From Leucobacter sp. PH1c (GTDB lineage Bacteria > Actinomycetota > Actinomycetes > Actinomycetales > Microbacteriaceae), in assembly GCF_000633415.1 (NCBI RefSeq), contig NZ_AYMV01000031.1:1-35283 (forward strand): DNA of 35,283 bases, in the 5' to 3' direction. The position numbers and the translations under genes were made by a program. The notes under the pieces were generated by a model. It had not been told where the DNA came from and did not search any database. It saw nothing but the letters and a program-made list of their open reading frames with translations. Each line of letters starts with the position of its first letter. Positions within the stretch are counted from its first letter, which is position 1. Shown here one piece after another: positions 1-6,829 of this stretch.

Positions 1-1011
1 GAGCACGAGCACGAGGAGGAGCAGGAACACGCCGGCGAGGAACGTGGAGACGCGCGTGCGGGCGCCCGAGGCCTTCACGTTCATCATCGTCTGTCCGACG
101 ACGGCGCAGCCGCCCATGCCGCCAAAGCAGCCCGACATGAGATTGGCGACGCCCTGGCCCCATGCTTCGCGGGTGCGGCTCGTGCGGGTGTCGGTGATCT
201 CGTCGACGAGCTGCGCCGTCATGAGGGATTCGAGGAGCCCGACGCACGCCATGCCGAGCGCGGCGGGGCCGATGATGGCGAGCGTGTCGAGCGTCAGCGG
301 CACCGAGGGGAAGAAGAACTCGGGGAGGCTGCGGGGGAGCTCGCCCTGGTCTCCCACCGTCGGGACCGAGAGCCCGAGTACCACCACGGCGAGTGTGACG
401 AGCACGATGGCCACGAGCGGGGCGGGGACCGCGCGAGTGAGTCGCGGGAACAGTGCAAGCACGAGCAGCCCGCCCGCGACGAGCGGGATCACGGCCACGG
501 GCGCACCGATGAGGTGCGGCAACTGCGCGCCGAGCACGAGCAGCGCGAGCGCGTTCACGAAGCCCACCATCACGCTGCGCGGGATGAAGCGCATCAGCCG
601 CGCGACGCCGAGGAGCGCGAGCAGGATCTGGAGCGCACCCGCGAGGAGCACCGTCGCCACGAAGTACTCGATGCCGTGCTCCCGCATGACGGGGGCGATC
701 ACGAGGGCCACCGCGCCCGTGGCTGCGGTGATCATCGCGGGGCGGCCGCCCACGAACGCGATCGTCACCGCCATGATGCAGGACGAGAAGAGCCCCATAC
801 GCGGATCGACGCCCGCGATCACGGAGAACGCGATGGCCTCGGGGATGAGCGCGAGCGCGACGACGAGCCCGGCGAGGGCCTCGCGGGTGAGGATGCGGGG
901 GGAGCGCAGGGCCGCGCGCACGGAGAGCGGCCGCGCGGTCGTGGGCGGTAACGCTTCCGCGTGCTGCGGGGCGTCCCCCGAGTCATCGGCGCGGGAAGCG
1001 GGGCGCGTCAT
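1..1011 (-). CDS. SulP-family inorganic anion transporter, N-terminal 337 codons (cut by window edge)
   Basis: The minus strand is open from an ATG at 1011 to base 1 without a stop, so the C-terminal part lies outside the window. SulP proteins move sulfate, bicarbonate or related anions across the cytoplasmic membrane. After a polar N-terminus of about 45 residues comes the family-typical start of the membrane domain, with ALIPEAIAFSVIAGVDP at about residues 53-69, then PAMITAATGAVALV and a run of hydrophobic helices. FGGMGGCAVVGQTMMN near residues 300-315 fits the conserved helix region before the last helices. GGAAGGA sits 6 bases upstream of the ATG and supports this start. The STAS domain usual at the C-terminus cannot be checked. 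The substrate is not determinable. The family call is firm. Confidence 0.9.
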   Translation of the reverse strand, partial: MTRPASRADDSGDAPQHAEALPPTTARPLSVRAALRSPRILTREALAGLVVALALIPEAIAFSVIAGVDPRMGLFSSCIMAVTIAFVGGRPAMITAATGAVALVIAPVMREHGIEYFVATVLLAGALQILLALLGVARLMRFIPRSVMVGFVNALALLVLGAQLPHLIGAPVAVIPLVAGGLLVLALFPRLTRAVPAPLVAIVLVTLAVVVLGLSVPTVGDQGELPRSLPEFFFPSVPLTLDTLAIIGPAALGMACVGLLESLMTAQLVDEITDTRTSRTREAWGQGVANLMSGCFGGMGGCAVVGQTMMNVKASGARTRVSTFLAGVFLLLLVLVL

Positions 1012-1104
1012 ACGAGTCCTTCCGGGTCGGTGCGGCGTGCGCCGCGCAGAGGGGCAGCGTACCGGAGCCGGGCCGTGCATCGCGAACCGGCGGCGATCCA
1101 AGAG

Positions 1105-1198
1105 CTGAGCCCTCGGTTACCCCGGCGGCTGAGCCGCCGGTTGCGCTGGCGCCTGAGCCCTCGGCGCCCTGGCTGCTGAGCCGTGCGCGGTTGCTCGG
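1105..1198. repeat. Imperfect 24-bp tandem repeat, four units
   Basis: The heptamer CTGAGCC recurs at 1105, 1129, 1153 and 1176, a period of 24, 24 and 23 bases. The first three units share further bases (CTGAGCCCTCGGTT against CTGAGCCGCCGGTT, and CTGAGCCCTCGG again). The array fills most of the divergent gap between the SulP gene and the thioredoxin-like gene. No coding role is evident. Confidence 0.7.
1122..1140. repeat. 8-bp perfect inverted repeat with a 3-base loop
   Basis: CCGGCGGC (1122-1129), loop TGA, GCCGCCGG (1133-1140). It spans the junction of tandem-repeat units 1 and 2 and has no T-run, so it is more likely a by-product of the repeat or a protein site than a terminator. Confidence 0.55.
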
Positions 1199-1217
1199 AC
1201 TCTGGGAGACTGTGGGC

Positions 1218-1535
1218 ATGCGTCTCGAAATCCTCACCATCCCTGAGTGCCCGAACGGTGCACTCGCCGAGGAGCGGACCCTGGCGGCCCTCGCCCGCAT
1301 CGGCGAAGACACGGGAGACGTACGGGTGCGGGAGCTCGCGAGCGATGCCGAGGCCGCCGCAGCGCTATTCTCCGGCTCGCCGACGATCCTGCGCGACGGC
1401 ATCGACCTCTTTCCCGGTACCCGAGCGGCCACGCTCGCCTGCCGGGTCTACCCGGGAGAACAGGGCGGCGCACCGAGCGGCGCACCGAGCGTCGCCCAGA
1501 TCGAGGCCGCGCTTCGGGGACACACCCGGGACTGA
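1218..1535 (+). CDS. Small thioredoxin-like protein with a CPNG motif
   Basis: A 105-residue protein beginning MRLEILTIPECPNG. The CPNG motif (Cys11) follows a short hydrophobic beta-strand as in thioredoxin-fold proteins. GSPTILRDGIDLF (about residues 53-65) and LACRVY (Cys75) complete the pattern of small actinobacterial proteins often labelled thioredoxin-family or alkylmercury-lyase-like. There is only one cysteine in the motif, not a CxxC pair, so a disulfide reductase role is uncertain. The ATG at 1218 is chosen because GAGACT at 1206-1211 lies exactly 6 bases before it, a leaderless-type arrangement seen repeatedly in this window; an upstream in-frame TTG at 1191 lies in the tandem repeat. 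It lies 56 bases before the chromate transporter gene on the same strand. Function unproven. Confidence 0.7.
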   Translation: MRLEILTIPECPNGALAEERTLAALARIGEDTGDVRVRELASDAEAAAALFSGSPTILRDGIDLFPGTRAATLACRVYPGEQGGAPSGAPSVAQIEAALRGHTRD

Positions 1536-1591
1536 CGCGGACACCCGCTGTTCGCTTGCCGCACGGGGCTCCGCGGCAGCACACTGAGAGG

Positions 1592-2917
1592 ATGCCCGAG
1601 ACCGCCGCCGCAACGGATCCCGCGGCGCGGCCCCCGGCCCGCGCACGCGAGGTAGCGAGCGCGTTCCTGCGTCTCGGGGTCACGTCGTTCGGCGGACCCA
1701 CCGCTCACCTCGGGTACTTCCGTGAAGAGTTCGTGCGCCGCCGCCGGTGGGTGAGCGACGCGCAGTACGCCGAGCTCGTCGCTCTCTGTCAGTTCATCCC
1801 GGGGCCCGCGTCGAGCCAGCTTGGCTTCGCGCTCGGAATGCTGCGAGCCGGTGCCCCTGGGGCGCTCCTCGCCTGGATCTGCTTCACGCTGCCGTCCGCG
1901 CTGCTGCTTGGTGTGCTGGCAGCGGCCGGTGCCGGGCTCGCCGCGAGCGCCCCCGCCGCCTGGGGTGGCGCGCTCCTCGGACTCCAGGCGGTTGCCGTCG
2001 CGGTCGTGGCGCACGCGGTCTGGGGCATGGCGCGCGGCCTCGCTCCCGACCTGCCGCGCCGCGCGATCGCCCTGGGCGGGCTGGCGCTCGCTCTGGTCAT
2101 TCCCGGAACGGGCGGCCAGCTGCTCGCGATCATCGGGGGCGCCGGGGTGGGGCTCCTCGTGGCCGCGCGGCACCGCGGGCGCGGGGCGCGGGCTGCCGAC
2201 TCCGTGGCCCCGACCGCGGGGGCGCCTGCGCCTCTACCTGCGTCGGACGGTGAGCTGCCGATCCGGATCCGGCCCAGTGTCGGGATCGGTGCAGCGGTGC
2301 TGCTCGCCGCGCTGCTCCTGCTGCTCCCGCTCGCCGCCCGCGCGTGGCCCGAGCTCTGGCTGCTCGTCTCCGAGACCTTCTTCCGTGCTGGCGCACTCGT
2401 CTTCGGCGGCGGGCACGTGGTGCTCCCGTTGCTCAGTGCGGAGCCCCTCATCGCTGACGGCCTCCGCCCGGATCAGCTGATGAGCAGCTATGCAGCGGCC
2501 CAGGCCGTACCTGGACCGCTCTTCACGCTCGCCGCTCCGCTCGGGCTCGACCTCGGGTTCGCCGCGGGGTTCGGGGCCTGGGGCGCGCTCGGGCTCGCTG
2601 CCCTGGCGCTCGTCATGATCTTCCTGCCCGGCATGCTCTGGCTCATCGCCGTGCTCGCGGTCTGGGCGCGAGTGCGCTCGCACGGCTCGGCGCGGGGCAT
2701 CCTGTGGGGCGTGAACGCGGCCGTGGTCGGGATCCTGGCGGCGGCGCTCGTCTCCCCGGTGGTTCCCGCGGGACTGACGGGCTGGGTACCGCTCGGCATC
2801 GCGCTGCTCGGCGGGGCGCTGCTCGCCCGCGGGCGCGTGCCGGCCTGGCAGATCGTGATTCTGGGGGCACTCGCGGGCGCAGCGGCTGCGGCGCTCGGGG
2901 TTCCGCTCGGCTGGTGA
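1592..2917 (+). CDS. chrA: Chromate transporter, ChrA family (two CHR domains)
   Basis: A 441-residue membrane protein of the long-chain CHR type. The first CHR domain carries SFGGP at residues 32-36 and FIPGPASSQLGFALG; the second, from about residue 255, carries FGGGHVVLPLL and AQAVPGPLFTLAAPLG. Family members export chromate by a proton- or anion-linked mechanism, giving chromate resistance. The frame is open further upstream, but that part lies in other-frame sequence of the preceding gene, and the ATG at 1592 gives the family-standard N-terminus. GAGAGG directly abuts the ATG, too close for a normal ribosome site. Neighbouring oxyanion genes (SulP, acr3) fit a detoxification cluster. The family is certain, the substrate inferred. 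Confidence 0.93.
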   Translation: MPETAAATDPAARPPARAREVASAFLRLGVTSFGGPTAHLGYFREEFVRRRRWVSDAQYAELVALCQFIPGPASSQLGFALGMLRAGAPGALLAWICFTLPSALLLGVLAAAGAGLAASAPAAWGGALLGLQAVAVAVVAHAVWGMARGLAPDLPRRAIALGGLALALVIPGTGGQLLAIIGGAGVGLLVAARHRGRGARAADSVAPTAGAPAPLPASDGELPIRIRPSVGIGAAVLLAALLLLLPLAARAWPELWLLVSETFFRAGALVFGGGHVVLPLLSAEPLIADGLRPDQLMSSYAAAQAVPGPLFTLAAPLGLDLGFAAGFGAWGALGLAALALVMIFLPGMLWLIAVLAVWARVRSHGSARGILWGVNAAVVGILAAALVSPVVPAGLTGWVPLGIALLGGALLARGRVPAWQIVILGALAGAAAAALGVPLGW

Positions 2918-2933
2918 GCGCGATACACGGACC

Positions 2934-3347
2934 TCAGCTCTCGGCCGGCGCCCCGGGAATGAGGGTGCGCAGCAGCGTGGCCACGGCCGCCTCGTGTGCG
3001 TCCGAGATCCGGTAGTACACCCAGGTGCCCCGGCGCTCGGAGACGAGGACCCCCGCGTCGCGCAGCACCCGGAGGTGGTGGGACACCGTGGGCTGGCTCA
3101 CCGGGGCGAGCGCAGCCAGGTCGCAGACGCAGCGTTCGCCCCCGGGCGCTCCCGCGATCGCGGAGAGGAACCGGAGCCGCAGGGGATCGGAGACGGCCTT
3201 GAGGAGCGTCGCCAGCCGCTCCGCCTCGGGGACCGAGAGCGCGGGCGCGAGATCCGGGCTCGCCGTGCAGCCGGCGGAGGCGTTCCCTGACCCGTTCGCG
3301 GTCGCGCGTCCCGTTGCGCTTCTCGCCTGGCCCGTTGCGTCGCTCAT
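2934..3347 (-). CDS. arsR: ArsR/SmtB-family metalloregulator
   Basis: A 137-residue winged-helix repressor. The recognition region reads SQPTVSHHLRVLRDAGVL (about residues 84-101) and the wing RRGTWVYYRI. The metal-binding segment ERCVCDL places Cys73 and Cys75 at the start of the DNA-binding domain, as in ArsR. The only other cysteine is Cys27, in an N-terminal extension. Family members bind As(III) or Sb(III) through thiolates and then release the operator. The start codon overlaps the acr3 stop codon (ATGA), so the two genes are translationally coupled and arsR is the downstream gene. It probably represses the acr3 promoter, including its own expression. Arsenic specificity is inferred from acr3. 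Confidence 0.92.
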   Translation of the reverse strand: MSDATGQARSATGRATANGSGNASAGCTASPDLAPALSVPEAERLATLLKAVSDPLRLRFLSAIAGAPGGERCVCDLAALAPVSQPTVSHHLRVLRDAGVLVSERRGTWVYYRISDAHEAAVATLLRTLIPGAPAES

Positions 3348-4531
3348 CGGGACCGCCCATCATCCGTCGCGGTGGCCGGTCCGTGCGCGGGGTTCGGTTC
3401 GGGGTGCGACGCGGGGCTCGGCGCTGCGATCTGCTCGCCGAACCAGGCCCCCGCGAGCCAGCGCGAAACGTACACGAGCCCGACCAGCACGGGGACCTCG
3501 ATGAGCGGGCCGACCACCCCGGCGAGCGCCTCGCCCGAGGTCGCGCCGAAGGTGGCGACCGCGATCGCGATCCCCAGCTCGAAGTTGTTTCCCGCAGCCG
3601 TGAATGCGAGCGTCGCCGAGCGCGCGTAGCCGAGGCCGAGGAGGCGCCCCGTCAGGATCCCCGTGCCCCACATGAGTGCAAAGTAGAGGAGGAGCGGAAC
3701 CGCGATGCGCACGACGTCGAGCGGTCGGCTCGTGACGGCCGCGCCCTGGAGCGCGAAGAGGAGCACGATCGTGATGAGGAGCCCGGTGAGCGCGAGTGGC
3801 GCGATCCGCGGGAGGAAACGCTCCTCGTAGCGGGTGCGGCCCCAGCTGCGTTCGCCCCACGCACGGGAGAGGAGCCCGGCAACGAGCGGCAGCCCGAGGA
3901 ACACGAGCACGTTGGCGGTGATCTGCCAGAGCGACACTTCGAGCCCTGCGGTGTCGAGCCCGAGCCAGCCGGGGAGCACCGTGAGATAGAACCAGCCGAG
4001 CCCCGAGAACGCGAGGATCTGGAAGACGGAGTTGAGGAGGACGAGGAGGGCGGCGGCCTCGCGATCGCCGCACGCGAGATCGTTCCAGATCACGACCATC
4101 GCGATGCACCGCGCGAGCCCGATGATGATGAGACCCGTGCGGTACTCGGGGAGATCCGGGAGCAGCCACCAGGCGAGCGCGAACATGAGGGCGGGGCCGA
4201 CGATCCAGTTGAGCGCGAGCGACGCGAGGAGGAGGCGCGGACTGCCCGCCGCGCCGAGCCGGTCGTACCGCACGCGCGCCATGACCGGATAGAGCATGAC
4301 GAGGAGGGCGATCGCGATCGGCCAGGAGATGCCCGCCACCTCGAGCTGCGCCAGCCCCTCCGCGATACCGGGAACGAAGCGGCCGAGGAGGAGGCCGAGC
4401 AGCATGGCCGAGGCGATCCAGATCGGGAGACCAGCATCGGCGCGGGAGAGGCGCTGCGGGGGAGCGGCGGCCGAAGCCCCGGGAGTGACGGGCGCTGCCT
4501 GCTCGGTGCGAGGATCGGTGTGCGTGGGCAT
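3344..4531 (-). CDS. acr3: Arsenite efflux transporter, ACR3 family
   Basis: A 395-residue polytopic membrane protein. GLARCIAMVVIWNDLACGD carries the cysteine conserved in ACR3 proteins, and AATLAFTAAGNNFELGIAIAVATFGATSGEALAGVVGPLIEVPVLVGLV is the strongly conserved second-half segment. ACR3 exports arsenite, driven by the proton gradient. The start at 4531 gives an N-terminus of about 35 polar residues. An upstream in-frame start at 4567 would run through the putative operator, and CAATAT lies exactly 6 bases before the ATG, so a leaderless mRNA is likely. It overlaps arsR by ATGA. No arsenate reductase gene is visible nearby, so arsenate would need a reductase encoded elsewhere. Confidence 0.94.
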   Translation of the reverse strand: MPTHTDPRTEQAAPVTPGASAAAPPQRLSRADAGLPIWIASAMLLGLLLGRFVPGIAEGLAQLEVAGISWPIAIALLVMLYPVMARVRYDRLGAAGSPRLLLASLALNWIVGPALMFALAWWLLPDLPEYRTGLIIIGLARCIAMVVIWNDLACGDREAAALLVLLNSVFQILAFSGLGWFYLTVLPGWLGLDTAGLEVSLWQITANVLVFLGLPLVAGLLSRAWGERSWGRTRYEERFLPRIAPLALTGLLITIVLLFALQGAAVTSRPLDVVRIAVPLLLYFALMWGTGILTGRLLGLGYARSATLAFTAAGNNFELGIAIAVATFGATSGEALAGVVGPLIEVPVLVGLVYVSRWLAGAWFGEQIAAPSPASHPEPNPAHGPATATDDGRSR

Positions 4532-4537
4532 GCGTCT

Positions 4538-4556
4538 ATATTGACAGTTATCGATA
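4538..4556 (-). promoter_or_regulatory. acr3 promoter and probable ArsR operator
   Basis: On the plus strand TATTGA (4539-4544) and TCGATA (4551-4556) form an imperfect inverted repeat with a 6-base spacer (5 of 6 pairs). It overlaps a minus-strand -10-like CAATAT (4543-4538), which ends 6 bases before the acr3 ATG. An A/T-rich imperfect dyad over the -10 region is the usual design of ArsR-family operators. Binding is inferred. Confidence 0.55.
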
Positions 4557-4592
4557 CAGTGCGCCACGCCGACGTTGCGTGCGCGGCGAGCC

Positions 4593-4598
4593 TAGGAT
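4593..4598 (+). promoter_or_regulatory. -10 hexamer of the HNH gene (leaderless start)
   Basis: TAGGAT, then 6 bases, then the GTG start at 4605. This spacing puts the transcription start at or next to the start codon. Confidence 0.5.
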
Positions 4599-4604
4599 GG
4601 TCGG

Positions 4605-4979
4605 GTGCCTCCGCGTCGCAGATTTCCCGTGTCGAGTTCGGCGAAGACCCGCGCCCGCTACGCCAAGCGGCGCCAGCGGAGACTTTCGCGGGTGGTGAAC
4701 GACCTCTCGTCCGCGGAGTGGGAGGAGCTGCGCGCGGCCTGGGGGTGCTGCGCCTACTGTGGAGCGCTCGAGGCGGCTCTCCAGAAGGACTGCATTCAGC
4801 CGATTTCCCGCGGGGGTCGCTACACCCTGGAGAACGTGGTGCCCGCGTGCCCGTCGTGCAACGCGAGCAAGCACACCAACGAGGTCACCGCGTGGCTGCG
4901 CCGCAAGAACCTTGACGAGCGGGCCTTCTTGCAGCGCTACGCCGAGATCATGGCGGGGCTCGAGGCGACGGAGGAATAG
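4605..4979 (+). CDS. HNH endonuclease-like protein
   Basis: A 124-residue basic protein. The HNH/zinc region runs from CAYCGAL (about residues 49-55) through DCIQPISRGGRYTLENVVPACPSCNASK (about 64-91) to a helical tail. The two CxxC pairs hold the structural zinc and ENVVPACPSCNASK is the classic HNH beta-beta-alpha segment. The first catalytic position, usually DH or EH, reads DCIQPIS here, so His is replaced by Cys and nuclease activity is doubtful. Such proteins occur free-standing, in phages and in restriction loci; no partner gene is seen. The GTG start is set by TAGGAT 6 bases upstream. It is transcribed away from acr3 and is followed by a strong terminator. Confidence 0.82.
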   Translation: MPPRRRFPVSSSAKTRARYAKRRQRRLSRVVNDLSSAEWEELRAAWGCCAYCGALEAALQKDCIQPISRGGRYTLENVVPACPSCNASKHTNEVTAWLRRKNLDERAFLQRYAEIMAGLEATEE

Positions 4980-4983
4980 GAAA

Positions 4984-5009
4984 AGGTGCCACCCGAGTGG
5001 GTGGCACCT
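4984..5009. terminator. Hairpin between convergent genes
   Basis: Eleven-base arms (4984-4994 and 4999-5009) pair perfectly around the loop GAGT. It lies 5 bases after the HNH stop and 24 bases past the stop of the convergent minus-strand gene. It is followed by TCGTGTTCCT on the plus strand and, read on the minus strand, by TTTTCCTATT, so it can serve both genes. Confidence 0.85.
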
Positions 5010-5032
5010 GTCGTGTTCCTCGTGGGTTGAGA

Positions 5033-5890
5033 CTACTGCACGTTGACGAACACCTCGTCGGCGAGAATGCCCGGCTTTACGCGAAGCACCCCGTCCGCGC
5101 TCGTGGGGATGGCGAATGCAATGTTCCCGGTTGCGCTCGCGCCGGCGTACAGCTCAGCGGCGCCGAACGTCGGATCCGGCGCGACTGCGATGGAGTCCCA
5201 GGTTCGAATAACCTCTCCTCCGGCGGTGACGTAGTCAATGCCGACGAACGCGGGGAAGGAGGAACCCGATCCCTTGTAAGAGATGGTTGCGTTCACGAGG
5301 GCGTACTGGGAGCCTTCAGCGGGGGCCTGGTTGAACTGATTGGCTGCCGCGACCTCCTCGTTGGCGGCAAGATTCACGCTATTGATCACCACATCCCAGT
5401 CCGCGGAGGAGATCGTGGACCCCAAGGGATACGGAGACTCGCGCGTACCCTCTGCCGGTGCGGCCTCAGTCTCGGTTGACTCGGCCTGATCATCCGACTT
5501 GTTCGCCGACTGCTGATCATCAGATGGAGTCTCGGCGGTCACGGCAGTTTTCTTCTCAACAGTGTCTACGACCGCGGAGGTCAGTGCCCCTGCAGCGATG
5601 GTCGTGATGAGCGATGCAACGAGAGCAACGCCCGCGAGCGCTGTGCCGGTAATCGCCATGCCTTTCGGCTGCTTCTTGATGAGCGCGAAAATGCCGAGAC
5701 CAAGTCCGGCTGCGCCGAGAATGATCCCGACCACGGGGAGGAGTCCGGTGAGGAACGCGACAATTCCTACTACAAGCGCAGCAATAGCGAGCCCCTTGGG
5801 TGCTGCTGGTGCTGGAGCTGGGGCGGACTGCGGGAAGTGGGGCTGGTCGGGGGCGGGTGGCTGCGGCGTCACAAACTGATTCTCACTCAT
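5033..5890 (-). CDS. DUF4190-type membrane protein with a DUF4352-like extracytoplasmic domain
   Basis: A 285-residue protein with four parts. A Pro/Ala/Gln-rich cytoplasmic N-terminus (1-32) is followed by hydrophobic segments at about 33-51, 53-71 and 77-101 with the GLAIAALVVGIVAF pattern of DUF4190. A Ser/Asp/Glu-rich linker (110-150) leads to a beta-rich domain (about 152-285) with YPLGSTISSADWDVVINSVNL and YALVNATISYKG, typical of immunoglobulin-like DUF4352 domains. Proteins of this build are common at actinobacterial cell surfaces; their roles are mostly unknown. G+C is visibly lower than in housekeeping neighbours. The ATG at 5890 opens the proline-rich start. An A/T-rich stretch just upstream (5891-5945) is the likely promoter. 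Confidence 0.75.
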   Translation of the reverse strand: MSENQFVTPQPPAPDQPHFPQSAPAPAPAAPKGLAIAALVVGIVAFLTGLLPVVGIILGAAGLGLGIFALIKKQPKGMAITGTALAGVALVASLITTIAAGALTSAVVDTVEKKTAVTAETPSDDQQSANKSDDQAESTETEAAPAEGTRESPYPLGSTISSADWDVVINSVNLAANEEVAAANQFNQAPAEGSQYALVNATISYKGSGSSFPAFVGIDYVTAGGEVIRTWDSIAVAPDPTFGAAELYAGASATGNIAFAIPTSADGVLRVKPGILADEVFVNVQ

Positions 5891-6165
5891 AGTAAAGAAC
5901 CATAGCTTCTATATTTAGAACACAGAAATCACACCGATATTGGCTGTGAAGCGTTCGATGGAGATTCCTCGTGGCCAAACCGAGGGCGGCGCATCTGGGT
6001 AAAGTGGCCGGGTTAGGCGGCAGGATCTGGCGCGGAAAAGGCCCGACCGCATGGTGCCTCACGTGTGGGTGGGTGACGTGTGGTGACGTGCCGAGACACA
6101 GGTGTGTCTGTTGATCGGGGGTTGGGTCCTTCTCCGGCGTAGGAGCGTACCTCAGACAACAAGAA
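5891..6165. other. Intergenic region with small repeats, no gene seen
   Basis: The first 55 bases are A/T-rich and probably hold the promoter of the minus-strand gene ending at 5033. GGTGACGTG occurs twice in tandem (6072-6080 and 6082-6090). A perfect 16-base dyad follows at 6094-6109. Open frames crossing the area have no recognisable protein features. Confidence 0.5.
6094..6109. repeat. 16-bp palindrome, operator-like
   Basis: AGACACA (6094-6100), GG, TGTGTCT (6103-6109): a perfect dyad of 7-base arms. It is too short and lacks a T-run for a terminator; the size fits a dimeric regulator site. No promoter is evident next to it. Confidence 0.4.
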
Positions 6166-6189
6166 AGCCCCCGGTCGAAACCGGGGGCT
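6166..6189 (-). terminator. Terminator downstream of the displaced tRNA-Val 3' end
   Basis: Ten-base arms AGCCCCCGGT (6166-6175) and ACCGGGGGCT (6180-6189) around the loop CGAA. Read on the minus strand it is followed by TTCTTGTTGT. It now lies 23 bases after the stop of the minus-strand membrane-protein gene and 6 bases beyond the tRNA-like repeat, so it may originally have terminated tRNA-Val. Confidence 0.85.
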
Positions 6190-6195
6190 CATTCT

Positions 6196-6212
6196 GTGCG
6201 CGATACTGGGAT
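6196..6212 (-). repeat. Displaced copy of the tRNA-Val(GAC) 3' end (att-like direct repeat)
   Basis: GTGCGCGATACTGGGAT is identical to 6908-6924, which is the acceptor and T-arm end of the intact tRNA-Val gene. The next four bases match at two positions. The copy has no tRNA body. This is the pattern left when an element integrates into a tRNA 3' end and supplies a replacement end. Confidence 0.75.
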
Positions 6213-6782
6213 TCAAGAATAGGCAACGGCAAACATTGCAGTGAAAACGAACCAAGCCACAACAAGCAGTATCCAGAAAGGTGCTCGCCCTTTCCGAGTT
6301 GCTGACCAGATGGCGAGACCAAAGCCAGTGCAGCTCGCCAAGAAACCGGGTAGCCCGAAAACAATCATTCCCCCAAAGACGCCATCGAGCGGTGAACTGC
6401 AAAGCGTGTCAGGGGGACAAGCGCCACGAGCAAGCCACTCTCCAACGGAGAGGATTCCGGCTATCAGAGACATGGCCACAATGACCGCTGCTCCAGCCAA
6501 CAGAGATTGCGTAAACGGATAATACCGTCGAAGCATAGGGCCAATCACTGCAGTCAAGGTTGCTGTGATGATCGGAACAAGTATCCCGAAGATGAACGGA
6601 ACGGGTGTTGTCAAAATTCGCGGGGATCCGGCATCTGCTGGAACAAGTGAAAACAATATCGTTCCCACTAATCCCACTAGCGAAACTGCGAGAAATGTTC
6701 GCCAAGCCATGTGCCAACGTGAATAGGTCTTCCACGGGTGCCCATCGGGGAGCCCCGGCTCGACTTGGTGAAGATCTACCAT
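6213..6782 (-). CDS. Low-G+C hypothetical membrane protein, five predicted helices
   Basis: A 189-residue protein with hydrophobic segments at about 27-47, 59-83, 93-114, 134-160 and 168-187. A short loop between the third and fourth holds two cysteines (ACPPDTLC), perhaps a disulfide. I recognise no family. The coding sequence is near 50 % G+C with A/T-ending codons, unlike its neighbours, which suggests acquired DNA. Its TGA stop begins one base after the 17-base tRNA repeat, so the gene exactly fills the putative element. The ATG at 6782 has TACTCT 6 bases upstream (6794-6789), the leaderless pattern of this genome. A cargo role is possible, but nothing in the protein reveals its job. Confidence 0.65.
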   Translation of the reverse strand: MVDLHQVEPGLPDGHPWKTYSRWHMAWRTFLAVSLVGLVGTILFSLVPADAGSPRILTTPVPFIFGILVPIITATLTAVIGPMLRRYYPFTQSLLAGAAVIVAMSLIAGILSVGEWLARGACPPDTLCSSPLDGVFGGMIVFGLPGFLASCTGFGLAIWSATRKGRAPFWILLVVAWFVFTAMFAVAYS

Positions 6783-6788
6783 GTGGCC

Positions 6789-6794
6789 AGAGTA
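6789..6794 (-). promoter_or_regulatory. -10 hexamer of the island membrane-protein gene
   Basis: TACTCT on the minus strand, 6 bases (GGCCAC) before the ATG at 6782, predicting a leaderless transcript. Confidence 0.4.
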
Positions 6795-6829
6795 ATGGTG
6801 GCGAAGACTTCCGTCGGCGTCGACCGATG

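Noticed and set aside
44-1108. A 354-codon plus-strand frame over the first kilobase
   Set aside because: The minus strand encodes a clear SulP transporter over the same bases; the plus-strand product is Ser/Thr/Ala-rich without motifs.
3314-4915. A 533-codon plus-strand frame opposite acr3
   Set aside because: Glu/Arg-rich antisense by-product; the minus strand encodes a full ACR3 transporter.
6013-6402. Minus-strand frame through the low-G+C region, tested as a lost integrase or phage remnant
   Set aside because: The translation has no tyrosine- or serine-recombinase motif and overlaps a terminator, the tRNA repeat and the island gene.
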